A DNA stretch of 64,000 nt from Pseudomonas costantinii (GCF_001870435.1 NZ_MDDR01000025.1:163572-227571), one strand, 5' to 3'. Counted from the first letter of the stretch, positions 37,170 to 46,207 are shown. The notes: generated by a model from the letters alone, not told the origin. Numbers and translations are program-made.

Positions 37170-38342
37170 TCAGGCCATTGGCAGGCTGAAACTAAAGAGG
37201 GTGCCGTGCTGTTCGGTGCTCGAAACGCTCAGTTCACCGCCATGAGCATCAGCAATTTGTTTCACGATATACAACCCCAGGCCTAGACCCGCCTGGGGCG
37301 TATCGCTGATGGGGCGCGAGTAGGGTTGGAACAATCGAGGCAAGGCTTGTTCGCTTATCTGCCCCGAGTTTTTCACCGTCAGTGTGAAGAGGTCATGCTC
37401 AACGCGCGCCGTGACCTCAACCGGGCCATCCTGGCGACCATGATGGATGGCATTGGCCACCAGGTTGGAGAGCAATTGCGCCAGTCGATCGCGGTCGCCG
37501 TGCACGCCCCGCAAGTCGCCGATATCGGCGTGAATCAGGCGATGTGGATGCACGCTTTGCACTTCGGACACCACGTGCTGGAAAGCCTCTTGCAAATCCT
37601 GGCAGTCATTGAGGTGCAGCGGGATGCCGCTGCCCATCCGGCCCCGGGCGAAATCCAGTACATCTTCGACCAGTTGCGAAGCGCGCCGGCCACTGGCGAG
37701 AATATGGCGCACCAGCAAATCGGTCGCGGGGTCGGGGTGTTTGCGCAGCAACCGCTCGGCACCGAAGTTGATGGCGAACAGCGGGTTGCGCAGGTCATGC
37801 CCGAGCACGGCGATGAATTGCTCGCGCAGCTCTGCCGTTCCGCGCTCTTCTTGCAGGTCCGCTTCGGTTTTCTGCTGGCTTTCTTCCGCTTCAATTTGCA
37901 ACGACAGCACCCGGGCAAACGATTCCATGGTCGACTGGATCGTACTGTTGCGCAGTTGCGCGGGGTTGGGGTCCAGCGCGCAAATGGTGCCAAAGAAGCG
38001 GCCATCGGTGCGGAACACCGGCACCGAAATGTAGCTCTCGAATTGGTAAATTCGCGGGGTGTGGTGGTCGTGGTAAAGCGGGTCTTCGCTGGCCTTGTCG
38101 ATCACGACCGACACGTGGGAACCGCGAATTTCGTGGCAAATAGTGGTGGTCAGGTCCAGTTCGCCACCGACGCCGAGGCCGAACTCCAGTTGATCGAGTA
38201 CGGCGCAGGCGGTCCAGGTGTTTTCAGTCACCCGGGCAACGGCGGCAAAGCGCAGGCCGGTCATGTCGCTGATGACTTTGAGCATCGCAGGTACTGCGCT
38301 GATGCGACCAATGGTCGCGATGTCGGCGGCTTTCTGCCCCAT
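37170..38342 (-). CDS. GAF-domain sensor histidine kinase
   Basis: Soluble kinase of 390 residues (start at ATG 38342). A GAF domain covers about 12-155; HisKA has the phosphorylated His 182 in VLGHDLRNPLFAI; the ATPase has N box LLSNLVANAIHHG and G boxes GLGLGLYIVKQIADAHGG. No transmembrane helices and no receiver domain. Because no response regulator is adjacent, the partner is elsewhere. The GAF domain in related proteins binds small molecules, haem or a chromophore; nothing here decides which. Confidence 0.9.
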   Translation of the reverse strand: MGQKAADIATIGRISAVPAMLKVISDMTGLRFAAVARVTENTWTACAVLDQLEFGLGVGGELDLTTTICHEIRGSHVSVVIDKASEDPLYHDHHTPRIYQFESYISVPVFRTDGRFFGTICALDPNPAQLRNSTIQSTMESFARVLSLQIEAEESQQKTEADLQEERGTAELREQFIAVLGHDLRNPLFAINFGAERLLRKHPDPATDLLVRHILASGRRASQLVEDVLDFARGRMGSGIPLHLNDCQDLQEAFQHVVSEVQSVHPHRLIHADIGDLRGVHGDRDRLAQLLSNLVANAIHHGRQDGPVEVTARVEHDLFTLTVKNSGQISEQALPRLFQPYSRPISDTPQAGLGLGLYIVKQIADAHGGELSVSSTEQHGTLFSFSLPMA

Positions 38343-38465
38343 TAAATGGTCTCGGTTCGTAAGGCTATGGCTGATGGTTGGGAGTCTAGCGACCTTGCGG
38401 GACGTAGATATAGTTTGATGTGTGGCAAAGACGATTTTCTTACCCCCCGACTGACGAGCGTGCAT

Positions 38466-38505
38466 AAAAAAACCGCGCCACTCTAAAAAGTGGCGCGGTT
38501 TTTTT
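38466..38505 (-). terminator. Rho-independent terminator
   Basis: A perfect 11-base stem ACCGCGCCACT / AGTGGCGCGGT with loop CTAAAA, flanked by seven A on one side and seven T on the other, so it can end transcripts in both directions. It lies 11 bases after the stop of the PepSY gene. Confidence 0.92.
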
Positions 38506-38515
38506 GGCAGTTAGC

Positions 38516-38821
38516 TTAAGTGTCTTGCTTGTTTTCCAGTACTTCACCGGTCTTGGCATCGAGCTTTACGTCCCACTTTTTGCCGGTGGTGTCAGTCAGG
38601 TCTGCTTCGTAGACCAGGCGACCGGCTTTGTGATCCAGCTCGGTGTCGGTGATGGTCGCGCCTGGGTGTTTGGCCAGGGCGGCGGCGTTGAGTTTCTCGA
38701 AAGCCATTACCTCACCTGACTTGAGCAGGCTTGGGATTTGGTCCGGGCGTACATCGGCCTGGGCCAACCCGGCGGTCAGGGTCAGGGCGGTGGCGGCGAA
38801 CAGGGCGGTCAGGGTTTTCAT
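38516..38821 (-). CDS. Secreted PepSY-domain protein
   Basis: A 101-residue exported protein: signal peptide MKTLTALFAATALTLTAGLAQA, then one PepSY domain (IPSLLKSGEVMAFEKLNAAALAKHPGATITDTELDHKAGRLVYEADLTDTTGKKWDVKLDAKTGEVL in pieces), with the usual GxxYEVDL..G..W.V..DA.TGEVL pattern. PepSY domains often inhibit or sense peptidases or modulate sensor kinases in the periplasm. Strong terminator follows. Confidence 0.9.
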   Translation of the reverse strand: MKTLTALFAATALTLTAGLAQADVRPDQIPSLLKSGEVMAFEKLNAAALAKHPGATITDTELDHKAGRLVYEADLTDTTGKKWDVKLDAKTGEVLENKQDT

Positions 38822-38975
38822 GGTGGTTGTCCTTCTTCGGTGAGCTGTTTAAGTGGGCTCAGGTTATCCGGCACAACTTAATTCACCCTTAATTAATTCA
38901 GGCGGTTGCGTCGTTTGTTCAATTCGCCTTGCGCGGGGGATTTCATGCTGGGGGCTCACGTAAAGGGAGACTCGG

Positions 38976-39839
38976 ATGAAACGCTTAGTGAGCTGGATTT
39001 ATGGGCCTGTATTTTTTGTGGGGTTTATCGGGTGGGGCGTTTGTCGGCCGCAGTGGTTGTTACTGGTGTTTGCGACGGCAGTGGCGGTGTCATTTTTAAT
39101 GGAGCAGTGGTTGCCCTATGAGCCGCAGTGGAATCGCAGCTTGGGGGATCGTCGGCGGGACACGCTCCACGCGCTGGTCAACGAAAGCCTGAATGCTCTT
39201 GGCCTGTTGATTCTGCCGGGGCTGACGGCGCTGCTAGCGCTCGACGGGGTTTGGCCACGAGGCTGGGCGCTGTGGGCGCAATTGCTGCTGGCGATCGTGA
39301 TCGCCGACGCGGGAATCACCTTGATGCATTACGCCAGCCACCGCATTGCCCCGCTCTGGCGTTTGCACGCGGTGCATCACAGTGTGCAGCGGCTGTATGG
39401 TTTCAACGGTTTGATGAAGCATCCTTTGCACCAGATGCTGGAGGCCACGGCTGGCCTGCTGCCGCTGTTGCTTATGGGCATACCCCTGGAGGTCGCGCAG
39501 CTGTTGGCGTTGGCCATTGCTATTGAGTTGTTGTTGCAGCATTCCAATGTCGATATGCGCCTGGGGCCATTGCGATGGGTGTTCGCCTGGGCACCGGTGC
39601 ATCGGTTTCACCATATGAAGTACGGCCGGGCCGGTGATGTGAATTTCGGGTTGTTTTTCAACCTGTGGGATTGGCTGCTGGGCACGGCGTTTTATCGCGA
39701 GGACTACCGCATGGGGCCGGGTGATCTGGGAATTGGCAGTCGGCCAGACTTTCCAGTGGAGTACAGGGCGCAGTTGCGTGATCCCTTTGTGCCGGTGCAG
39801 GTGGGTAAGGAACCGCCGCTACCAGACGATCTACGTTAG
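38976..39839 (+). CDS. Fatty acid hydroxylase/sterol desaturase family protein
   Basis: Membrane enzyme of 287 residues with several hydrophobic segments. The three di-iron histidine clusters are visible: MHYASHR (about 115), HAVHHSVQRLYGFN (about 133), and HRFHHMKYG (about 209), with HSNVDMRLGPLRWVFAWAPVHRFHH as the typical third motif. Family members oxidise lipids or sterols with O2. Substrate unknown. It converges with the AraC gene, overlapping it by nine bases. Confidence 0.9.
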   Translation: MKRLVSWIYGPVFFVGFIGWGVCRPQWLLLVFATAVAVSFLMEQWLPYEPQWNRSLGDRRRDTLHALVNESLNALGLLILPGLTALLALDGVWPRGWALWAQLLLAIVIADAGITLMHYASHRIAPLWRLHAVHHSVQRLYGFNGLMKHPLHQMLEATAGLLPLLLMGIPLEVAQLLALAIAIELLLQHSNVDMRLGPLRWVFAWAPVHRFHHMKYGRAGDVNFGLFFNLWDWLLGTAFYREDYRMGPGDLGIGSRPDFPVEYRAQLRDPFVPVQVGKEPPLPDDLR

Positions 39840-40508
39840 AAACCGCACCTCCAACCGGCGTAGGGACGCGGTGGCGGTGACGCCAAACAACTGCTTCATC
39901 GTCCGTGAGAAATGCGCCGAGTCGGCAAAGCCCGCACCGTGGGCGGCCTCGGTCAGCGAGTTGCCGGCGAGGGCCAATTGCAAGGCCACGCGCAAACGCC
40001 GCCATAGTACGAGGCGACGTACGGGCAGGCCCAACTGGTGAGCGAACAGGCGTTCCAGCTGGCTCAGTGACAGGTGCGCCGCTTCGGCCACAGCCAGGGC
40101 TGAAACCTTGCCGGTGAGCTGCTGATCAAGGGCTGACAGGGCACGCTCCATGCGCGGGTCTTCGAGGGTTTGCCGGGGCAATTGGCGCAGGTGTGTGTCC
40201 AACGTGTCGAGGCAGGGTTGAGCGTTGATCAACAGCTGCTGTAAGGCGTGGGCCTCAAAGATGGCTGGCTCGGCATACAGCATCAACACCTCGCCCTCGG
40301 ACTCGAGAATGGCGTGGGGGTGTCGTGAGGGGATAAACACGCGATGGGTCGTGACGACCCGACCATCAAGGCTGACCGTGACCGGCCCGGTGGGGCAGAA
40401 CATCAGCTGATGGGCATAGTGCGCATGGGGCGCGGTGCGCCCCAGCTCGCCGAGGATCAGGCCGTAGTCACGCCCTAACCACAGGCGGCCTGACCATTCG
40501 GTCTTCAC
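39831..40508 (-). CDS. AraC-family regulator
   Basis: Regulator of 225 residues with a GTG start. An N-terminal cupin (HAHYAHQLMFCPTGPVTVSLDG) is followed by two HTH units: VSALAVAEAAHLSLSQLERLFAHQLGLPVRRLVLWRRL and LTEAAHGAGFADSAHFSRTMKQLFGVT. The GTG lies immediately after the TGA of the glycerophosphodiesterase gene upstream (TGA-GTG), so translation is likely coupled and it may respond to a lipid-derived product. Confidence 0.88.
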   Translation of the reverse strand: MKTEWSGRLWLGRDYGLILGELGRTAPHAHYAHQLMFCPTGPVTVSLDGRVVTTHRVFIPSRHPHAILESEGEVLMLYAEPAIFEAHALQQLLINAQPCLDTLDTHLRQLPRQTLEDPRMERALSALDQQLTGKVSALAVAEAAHLSLSQLERLFAHQLGLPVRRLVLWRRLRVALQLALAGNSLTEAAHGAGFADSAHFSRTMKQLFGVTATASLRRLEVRFLT

Positions 40509-41660
40509 TCAGTAGCCATTGTCCTTCAGCAGATCCGACACACTCGAGGACGGCCAGCGCTTGTAGTACTTGAGCAGTTCGGCGGCGCGGTTGGTGAAGA
40601 TGCCATCGACACCGGCCTTCATCACCTTGTCGAAATCCACCGGCTCATCGACGGTATAGACGTGCACCAGCAGGCCCTTATCGTGGGTCAGTTGGTTCAT
40701 TTCAGGCTTCACCAGGTCGGTGTAGCTCTGGTCGCCATGGTTGGTCAGTTCAGCCGATGGGCCTGTGCCGATGGCGCCGAGGCTCTTGGCTTCGTCGACC
40801 CATTTTTCGAACTCGGCCGCATCTTTTGGTTCTTGCTTGGCGTAGTAGGCGGCTTTGGTCGCTTCGCCGGACTCGGCGAAGGTCTGCGTGGATTTCGGCT
40901 CGATGCTGCCTGCCCCGACCCACAACAGCAGGATTTTCGGGGTGTTGGGCATTTCTTTCTGCAGCTCTTTCAAGCTGTCTTTTTCGAACGTCTGCAGGAC
41001 CACGCGGCCCTTGCCCTGGCCAACGCCGGTGTTGCTCTTGCCCAGTTTGGAGCCGGCGGAGCTCAACCAGCCCTTATCCAGCAGCTTGTTTTTCAGGTCG
41101 GCTTCGATACCCGGAAATTGCTTGGGCTCCTTGGTCTCGATGTACAGGCCGGGTTTGTGCTGAGGGTTGCCTTCGGCGATCTTGATGATTTCGTCCAGGC
41201 TCTGGATTTTCAGGCCGACGAACGCCGGGCGGGCACGATCCGGGTAGGCGGCGTTAAACCAGCTGCCGGCGTCCAGGGTGCGCAACTCGGCCCAGGTGAA
41301 TTCGTTGGCCGGGCTGTCTTTGCGCTCGGGGAACTTGGTGGCGACGTCGGTGGTGCGTTGCAGGTTGTTGTCGTGCAGGGCGAACAGCACGCCGTCCTTG
41401 CTGCGCTGCAGGTCCATTTCCAGATAGTCGGCGCCGAGGTCGCGTGCGAGCTTGTAGGAAGCGGCGGTGGATTCGGGGGCGTCGTAGGAAGCGCCACGGT
41501 GAGCGATGACCGCCGGGTACGGAATGCCTTCGTTTGTCGCCAACTCAGCCGGGGTGATTGGGTCTGCAGCCTGCGCGGGGCCAAGGCCGAGCATCAGGGC
41601 AAGCAACAAGGCGCTCCCTAGAGTGGTGGGCACCGGGCCGTTGGTAAACGTGACAGGCAT
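40509..41660 (-). CDS. glpQ: Periplasmic glycerophosphodiester phosphodiesterase
   Basis: Secreted enzyme of 383 residues with signal peptide ending PAQAAD. It cleaves glycerophosphodiesters to glycerol-3-phosphate and an alcohol. Catalytic pieces: VIAHRGASYDAPES (His and Arg of the H-R-G site), LEMDLQRSKDG (Glu/Asp metal ligands), FALHDNNLQRTTDV (second His), and VYTVDEPVDFDKVMKAGVDGIFTNRA at the end. Calcium dependent in E. coli GlpQ. Start at 41660 follows GGACTTCG. Upstream of the araC gene on the same transcript. Confidence 0.93.
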   Translation of the reverse strand: MPVTFTNGPVPTTLGSALLLALMLGLGPAQAADPITPAELATNEGIPYPAVIAHRGASYDAPESTAASYKLARDLGADYLEMDLQRSKDGVLFALHDNNLQRTTDVATKFPERKDSPANEFTWAELRTLDAGSWFNAAYPDRARPAFVGLKIQSLDEIIKIAEGNPQHKPGLYIETKEPKQFPGIEADLKNKLLDKGWLSSAGSKLGKSNTGVGQGKGRVVLQTFEKDSLKELQKEMPNTPKILLLWVGAGSIEPKSTQTFAESGEATKAAYYAKQEPKDAAEFEKWVDEAKSLGAIGTGPSAELTNHGDQSYTDLVKPEMNQLTHDKGLLVHVYTVDEPVDFDKVMKAGVDGIFTNRAAELLKYYKRWPSSSVSDLLKDNGY

Positions 41661-41823
41661 ATGCGAAGTCCTTTCGTGGAGGTAACTTTGAGAAGTCGTC
41701 CTTTTTAACAATTGATTGCGAAAGGCGCTATCACCAAACCGACATTAACGTGCGCACAGTCCATTTTTCTGGGTTTTTTTGTGCTCCATTGCAGTACTCT
41801 TGGCCGAAGCTGCCCCGTTAGAG

Positions 41824-41879
41824 GGCAGTAATTTCTGCCACGCGTGTAAACCATCTTTCCAGTCCCTATGGGACTTTTC
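41824..41879 (+). promoter_or_regulatory. Leader with two hairpins
   Basis: GGCAG(41824-41828)/CTGCC(41835-41839) and AGTCCC(41861-41866)/GGGACT(41870-41875), the latter followed by TTTTC, stand between the divergent promoters and the start at 41893. The second looks like a small attenuator or an RNA-binding hairpin just before the ribosome site. Confidence 0.45.
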
Positions 41880-41892
41880 AGTGAGGTTTACC

Positions 41893-42216
41893 ATGCGCAT
41901 CACTTCAGAACTTATCTGCCAGGCTGCCGACAGACTCCACGGTTTTGTCGGACTGAACCGCAAGAGCGGCCAGTACATTGTGCGTTTCAGCGAAGATTCC
42001 TTCGGCATGGATGTGGCCGATGACGGCATTATTCCCACCGCTGAATTTGTCTGGCTGCCTGCCGCCGACCACGCCATGACGCTGTCGCGGGAGCGCCTTC
42101 AGTTGTTGCTGGACCAGAACATCGACGATCGCATCAACATCACCGAGCCGTTGCGGGTGTATATGCGGCGGGTGGAGATACCGCAGATCAGTGCGTTGCG
42201 TAGTTTGGTGAGCTAA
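41893..42216 (+). CDS. Conserved hypothetical protein
   Basis: A 107-residue cytosolic protein (start ATG 41893 after GTGAGG): MRITSELICQAADRLHGFVG, then GQYIVRFSEDSFGMDVADDGIIPTAEFVW, TLSRERLQLLLDQNIDDRINITEPLRVYMRR. I do not recognise a named family; the frame has Pseudomonas-like codon use and a good translation signal, so it is very likely a real gene. An upstream in-frame start at 41779 would add 38 residues across the hairpins and seems unlikely. Confidence 0.75.
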   Translation: MRITSELICQAADRLHGFVGLNRKSGQYIVRFSEDSFGMDVADDGIIPTAEFVWLPAADHAMTLSRERLQLLLDQNIDDRINITEPLRVYMRRVEIPQISALRSLVS

Positions 42217-42252
42217 TCAATCTCGGGCAGTCATTAAGGTGAGCGGGTTTTT

Positions 42253-42281
42253 GTGGTGAGCGGGGCAAGCCCGCTCGCCAC
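42253..42281. repeat. REP-like hairpin
   Basis: GTGGTGAGCGGGGCAAGCCC is followed by its mirror GGGCTTGCCCCGCTCACC-type half (GCCCGCTCGCCAC). It lies between the converging gene at 41893 and the ABM gene. Confidence 0.8.
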
Positions 42282-42307
42282 GACAAGCTCCTTCGCCACA
42301 AGTGTTA

Positions 42308-42628
42308 TTAACCCCCAAATGCGTAAGCCCGCTCTACCTTGCACACGCGCGTGTGAAACGCCGAGTACCAGGTGGCGCGGCCTTGTTCGCGCACGTCTCG
42401 ATGCTCGGCCTGCTGTTTCCAGGCCAGGATCGCCGCCTCGCTGTCCCAGTAGGACACGGTAATCCCCAAGCCATCTTCCCGTGCCGACTCCACCCCAAGA
42501 AACCCCGGTTGTTCGCGCGCAAGTTCCAGCATACGGGTCGCGGCTTGGCCGTAGCCTTGATCACCCTCGGTGCGCAGTGAACTGAAAATCACCGCGTAGT
42601 AAGGAGGAACGGGTGTGTTGGCGATCAT
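42308..42628 (-). CDS. Antibiotic biosynthesis monooxygenase-domain protein
   Basis: A 106-residue dimeric alpha-beta barrel protein: YYAVIFSSLRTEGDQGYGQAATRMLELAREQPGFLGVESAREDGLGITVSYWDSEAAILAWKQQAEHRDVREQGR in pieces, with the ABM pattern (YxVxF..R..G..y...a..m...a..qPGflG.es.....g..v.ywds..ai.aW). These proteins bind haem or quinones or act on small aromatic molecules. The start overlaps the stop of the amidotransferase relative by ATGA, so the pair is co-translated. Confidence 0.9.
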   Translation of the reverse strand: MIANTPVPPYYAVIFSSLRTEGDQGYGQAATRMLELAREQPGFLGVESAREDGLGITVSYWDSEAAILAWKQQAEHRDVREQGRATWYSAFHTRVCKVERAYAFGG

Positions 42629-43332
42629 CGAGACACCTCCTGGCAAGCCTTAAGCAGGGCAATCGCCAATGGCGGCGTAATGCCCTTGAGCGCGGCACGC
42701 TCCGGTTGGAACAGGGTGGCGACGAAAAACGGGTGGTCCAGTAGCTCCACGGCACGCAGGTCGCCCGCCGAGTCATGGCCGCAGGGAATCAGCTCGCCTT
42801 CAAGCAACGCATTGGCGAACTCGGGGTTGATGCCGTAACGGCAGCGATAGCCTTCATGGATATCCAGGGTGCCATAGGCTTCGGCGATGCGGGTGTAGGG
42901 CGCCAGGCGCACGGTGTCGGTCGCCTCCACCAGTGAGCAACTCAGCGGCGCGATCACCGCGCGTTTCGCATCCGGAGCCAGCTCGCCATGTTCGGCATCC
43001 GCCCAGCCCAGCACATTGCGCGCATATTCCAGCACCGCGTGCTGAAAACCACCGCAGGTGCCGAGGAAAGGGCGTCGCTGTTCGCGGGCAAAGCGGATCG
43101 CCCGCAGTGCGGCGTCTGTGTCGCGGTATGGGCTGGCGGGCACGCACCAGAAACCGTCGAAAGCATGCAACGGGGTGGTGGGTGTGAGCGAGTCCGTCTC
43201 GAGCCATTGGACTTGAACAGTCAGGCCCAGGGTTTCTGCCGCCTGTTGCAGGGCCACGGGAATGGCCTGGTGCGCGATAACGTCGGGGTTGTAGTCGCCG
43301 ATCAGGGCGAGGTGCAGGGTGGTGCTTTTCAT
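42625..43332 (-). CDS. CTP-synthase-type glutamine amidotransferase relative
   Basis: A 235-residue class I amidotransferase of the kind that forms the C-terminal half of CTP synthase: LALIGDYNP, PFLGTCGGFQHAVLEYARNVLGWADAEHGE (nucleophile Cys 93) and GYRCRYGINPEF, parallel to the CTP synthase piece. In the catalytic H-x-E site (CTP synthase FHPE) this protein reads LFQPE: His is Gln 209 while Glu 211 stays. With the oxyanion loop partly changed, it may not hydrolyse glutamine and could instead bind a ligand or act on a different amide. No synthetase domain is fused. LysR at 43413 is divergent. Confidence 0.8.
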   Translation of the reverse strand: MKSTTLHLALIGDYNPDVIAHQAIPVALQQAAETLGLTVQVQWLETDSLTPTTPLHAFDGFWCVPASPYRDTDAALRAIRFAREQRRPFLGTCGGFQHAVLEYARNVLGWADAEHGELAPDAKRAVIAPLSCSLVEATDTVRLAPYTRIAEAYGTLDIHEGYRCRYGINPEFANALLEGELIPCGHDSAGDLRAVELLDHPFFVATLFQPERAALKGITPPLAIALLKACQEVSR

Positions 43333-43412
43333 CGTGTACGTCCCATGGCTTGTTGTGTCCTGGTGCGCACTATAGATTGGCGCTCACGCAATCAATATTG
43401 GCGTTTACCCAT

Positions 43413-44297
43413 ATGCTCAATGCAGCTACGCACTATCAAATTGACTACTCCGACCTGTCGTTGATTCTCGCCCTGGTGCGCGGCGGCACGCTGGCGCGGG
43501 CGGCGGCGCTGTTGCGGGTGGACGTGTCGACCGTGTTCCGCGCAGTGCGGCGGCTGGAGGCGGCGCTGGGTCAGACGCTGTTTGAAAAAAGCCGCGCAGG
43601 CTACCTGCCAACCAATTTGGCCAGCAACCTGGCGCAGCAGGCCGAGCACGCGGAACAGGCCTTGGAGGCTGCGCGCATTGGTGTGGAGCAGGGCGGCGAA
43701 GTGATCAGCGGCACCGTGCGCCTGACCTGCACCGACTCGGTGCTGCAAGGCTTGCTGCTGCCGGCCCTGGCGCAGTTCATGCCTGAATACCCGGCGTTAA
43801 CCCTGGAGTTGAGTACCTCTAATGATTTCGCCAACCTCAGCCGTCGCGACGCGGATATCGCCCTACGCCTGACAAAGACCCCACCGGAGCATCTGGTAGG
43901 GCGTTGCCTGGGCACAGTGGCCTATCAGGTGTGCGCCAGCACAGATTATGCGCGCCAGCATGACGGCCACGACTTTGCCGACCTGGCCTGGATTGCGCCG
44001 GATGACTTCCTGCCCGATCACCCCACGGTTGCCTGGCGTCGCGAGCACCTGCCCGGTGTACGCCCCAGTTATCGCTGTAACAGTATGTTATCGGTTACCG
44101 AACTGGTGCGGGCGGGGTTGGGTGTGGCGGCGTTGCCGGATTTTTTATTGGGCGATGGCCTGCAACCGCTGGGCCCCGCATTGGCAGGGCGTGACACGGC
44201 TTTATGGCTGCTGACGCGCCCGGATTGCCGGGCGCTGCGTTCGGTGGTGACATTGTTTGATGAGCTGGGGCGGCATGTGCGCTGGCCGCGCCGTTAG
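43413..44297 (+). CDS. LysR-family regulator
   Basis: Regulator of 294 residues (ATG 43413; the frame is open further back but without ribosome site). HTH: LSLILALVRGGTLARAAALLRVDVSTVFRAVRRLEAALGQTLFEKSRAGY (about 13-60), effector domain from 85 on with FANLSRRDADIALRLTKTPPEHLVGRCLG. Divergent from the amidotransferase/ABM pair with 80 bases between. Probably controls it. Confidence 0.88.
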   Translation: MLNAATHYQIDYSDLSLILALVRGGTLARAAALLRVDVSTVFRAVRRLEAALGQTLFEKSRAGYLPTNLASNLAQQAEHAEQALEAARIGVEQGGEVISGTVRLTCTDSVLQGLLLPALAQFMPEYPALTLELSTSNDFANLSRRDADIALRLTKTPPEHLVGRCLGTVAYQVCASTDYARQHDGHDFADLAWIAPDDFLPDHPTVAWRREHLPGVRPSYRCNSMLSVTELVRAGLGVAALPDFLLGDGLQPLGPALAGRDTALWLLTRPDCRALRSVVTLFDELGRHVRWPRR

Positions 44298-44812
44298 GCT
44301 TTACGCACAAACTGCTCATGCATTTCGCAAGTCAGGGTCTCGATTCGCTCGGTCAGTTGCTTGGTCATTTCCGTCAGCCGAGTGTTTTGCTCGAGCAATT
44401 CCATCAGTTGCTGGGTGGTCTGCTCGGCCTGGGCTTGGCGTTCGGTGTTGGCAATCGCCAGAGCTTCACGGTGTTGTGCATCAGCGTCTGACTGGGCTTT
44501 ATCGCGGGCGGCCTGGCGTGTCTGGGCCAGCAGGATCAACGGTGCGGCGTAGGCCGATTGCAGGCTGAAGGCCAGGTTGAGCAGGATGAACGGGTACACG
44601 TCGAAGTGCGTGACGCCTGTGATGTTCAGTATCACCCACAACACTACGATCGCGGTTTGTGCGCCGAGGAAGGTCGGTGTGCCAAAGAAGCGGGCGAAGG
44701 CTTCAGCCTTGAGGGCAAAGGTGTCGTTGCCGAAAGTCGGCGCCAGGTGGGCGTGGCCTCGATGGAAGCGCAGATGGTCAACAGGGGCGGCTTCGGGTTT
44801 ATCTGGGGTCAT
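44294..44812 (-). CDS. DUF1003 membrane protein
   Basis: A 172-residue protein with two transmembrane segments (FLGAQTAIVVLWVILNIT and FILLNLAFSLQSAYAAPLILLAQ), the DUF1003 pattern, followed by a coiled-coil tail (DKAQSDADAQHREAL..AEQTTQQLMELLEQNTRLTEM). Function is unknown, sometimes near ion transporters or stress genes. Convergent overlap of four bases with the LysR gene. Confidence 0.88.
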   Translation of the reverse strand: MTPDKPEAAPVDHLRFHRGHAHLAPTFGNDTFALKAEAFARFFGTPTFLGAQTAIVVLWVILNITGVTHFDVYPFILLNLAFSLQSAYAAPLILLAQTRQAARDKAQSDADAQHREALAIANTERQAQAEQTTQQLMELLEQNTRLTEMTKQLTERIETLTCEMHEQFVRKA

Positions 44813-44887
44813 GAGGGGCTCGAGTCCTTAGCGTAAAAACAGTCAACACTATAGACCGAGCCCCCGGACAGACACATGAAAAACGGG

Positions 44888-46207
44888 TCAGTTGTTGCCC
44901 CGCTCATTGGCAAACGCGCTCACCGCCTGTACGGCCTCGCCGGTGCCTTCGCGAATCTGCAGGATCACCGTCCCGGCTTGATTGGCCAGTTCCACACCCT
45001 GTGCGGCACGGTCGCGGGTACCTTCCATGCTGTCGATGGCCTGACGGGTTTCCTCCTGGATCATGGCGATCATGCTGGAAATTTCCGCGGTGGAGCCGCT
45101 GGTGCGGGCCGCCAATTGCCGCACTTCATCGGCCACCACGGCAAACCCGCGCCCCTGCTCGCCGGCGCGGGCGGCTTCGATGGCGGCGTTAAGTGCCAGC
45201 AAATTGGTCTGGTCGGCAATCCCGCGAATGGTGTTGACGATGGCGGTGATTTGCTGCGATCGCTCGCCCAGCTTGGCGATCAGTTGAGACGAACCGTCAA
45301 TGTCGGCGGCAATTTCGCGCATGCCGCTGGCGGTTTGCTGGATCACCTCGGCGCCTTTTTCAGCAATATCCCGGGTGTTCAAGGAGATGTGGTAGGCCTG
45401 TGCGGCGCTCTGCGCGTCAGCGGCATGCTGTTGTACCCTGGCGGTGACGTCGGAGGCGAACTTCACCACTTTGCACAGGCGCCCGCTGGCGTCGTACACC
45501 GGGTTGTAGTTGGCTTCGAGCCACACCGTTTGGCCGTTTTTATCGACGCGCTCAAACTGGCCGTTGAACAGTTCGCCCTGGTTCAAGCGTTTCCAGAACT
45601 CTACGTACGCCGAGCTGCTGGCTAGCTCCGGCTTGCAGAACAGACGGTGATGCTTGCCCTGAATCTGCGCCAGGCTGTAGCCCATGCGCTGCAGGAAATT
45701 TGCGTTGGCGGTAATGATGGTGCCGTCGAGGTTGAACTCGATCACCGCCATGGCACGGTCGATGGCACCCAGCTTGGCGTTTGCTTCGCTTTCGGCCTGC
45801 AGGCGTGGGGTGACATCCATGGCGTACTTCACCACTTTGATGACTTGGCCTGCGTCATCGCGCACCGGGTTGTAGCTGGCCTCCAACCACACCGACTGAC
45901 CGTCGCCGGCTACTCGTTCAAAGGTGCCTGACTGGAATTGGCCATTGCGCAGTTGTGTCCACAGTTGGCTGTATTCAGCGCTGCGGGCGAACGCGGGCGT
46001 GCAGAACATGCGGTGGGGCTGGCCCACGATCTGTTCGGCGCGGTAGTTCATGGTCTTGAGAAAGTTGTCGTTGGCCCGCAGCACAGTGCCTTGCAGGTCG
46101 AACTCGATCACTGCCATGGAACGCTCGATCGCTTCCAGCAGGCAGGCTTGTTGAGCATTGGTGTATTGCAGGGTGTTGATAGTTTTCTTATGGGCGTTGA
46201 ATAGCAT
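44888..46207 (-). CDS. PAS-PAS chemoreceptor-like protein (BdlA type), copy 2
   Basis: I start at ATG 46207, which gives 439 residues, exactly the length of the first BdlA-like protein. Two PAS domains (about 25-145, 150-270; [23 protein letters not shown] and [23 protein letters not shown]) are followed by a short MCP domain with tip [40 protein letters not shown]. No membrane segment. An upstream ATG at 46246 is possible. Role in biofilm dispersal is inferred from BdlA. A hairpin lies 56-78 bases before the start (46263-46285). Confidence 0.88.
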   Translation of the reverse strand: MLFNAHKKTINTLQYTNAQQACLLEAIERSMAVIEFDLQGTVLRANDNFLKTMNYRAEQIVGQPHRMFCTPAFARSAEYSQLWTQLRNGQFQSGTFERVAGDGQSVWLEASYNPVRDDAGQVIKVVKYAMDVTPRLQAESEANAKLGAIDRAMAVIEFNLDGTIITANANFLQRMGYSLAQIQGKHHRLFCKPELASSSAYVEFWKRLNQGELFNGQFERVDKNGQTVWLEANYNPVYDASGRLCKVVKFASDVTARVQQHAADAQSAAQAYHISLNTRDIAEKGAEVIQQTASGMREIAADIDGSSQLIAKLGERSQQITAIVNTIRGIADQTNLLALNAAIEAARAGEQGRGFAVVADEVRQLAARTSGSTAEISSMIAMIQEETRQAIDSMEGTRDRAAQGVELANQAGTVILQIREGTGEAVQAVSAFANERGNN

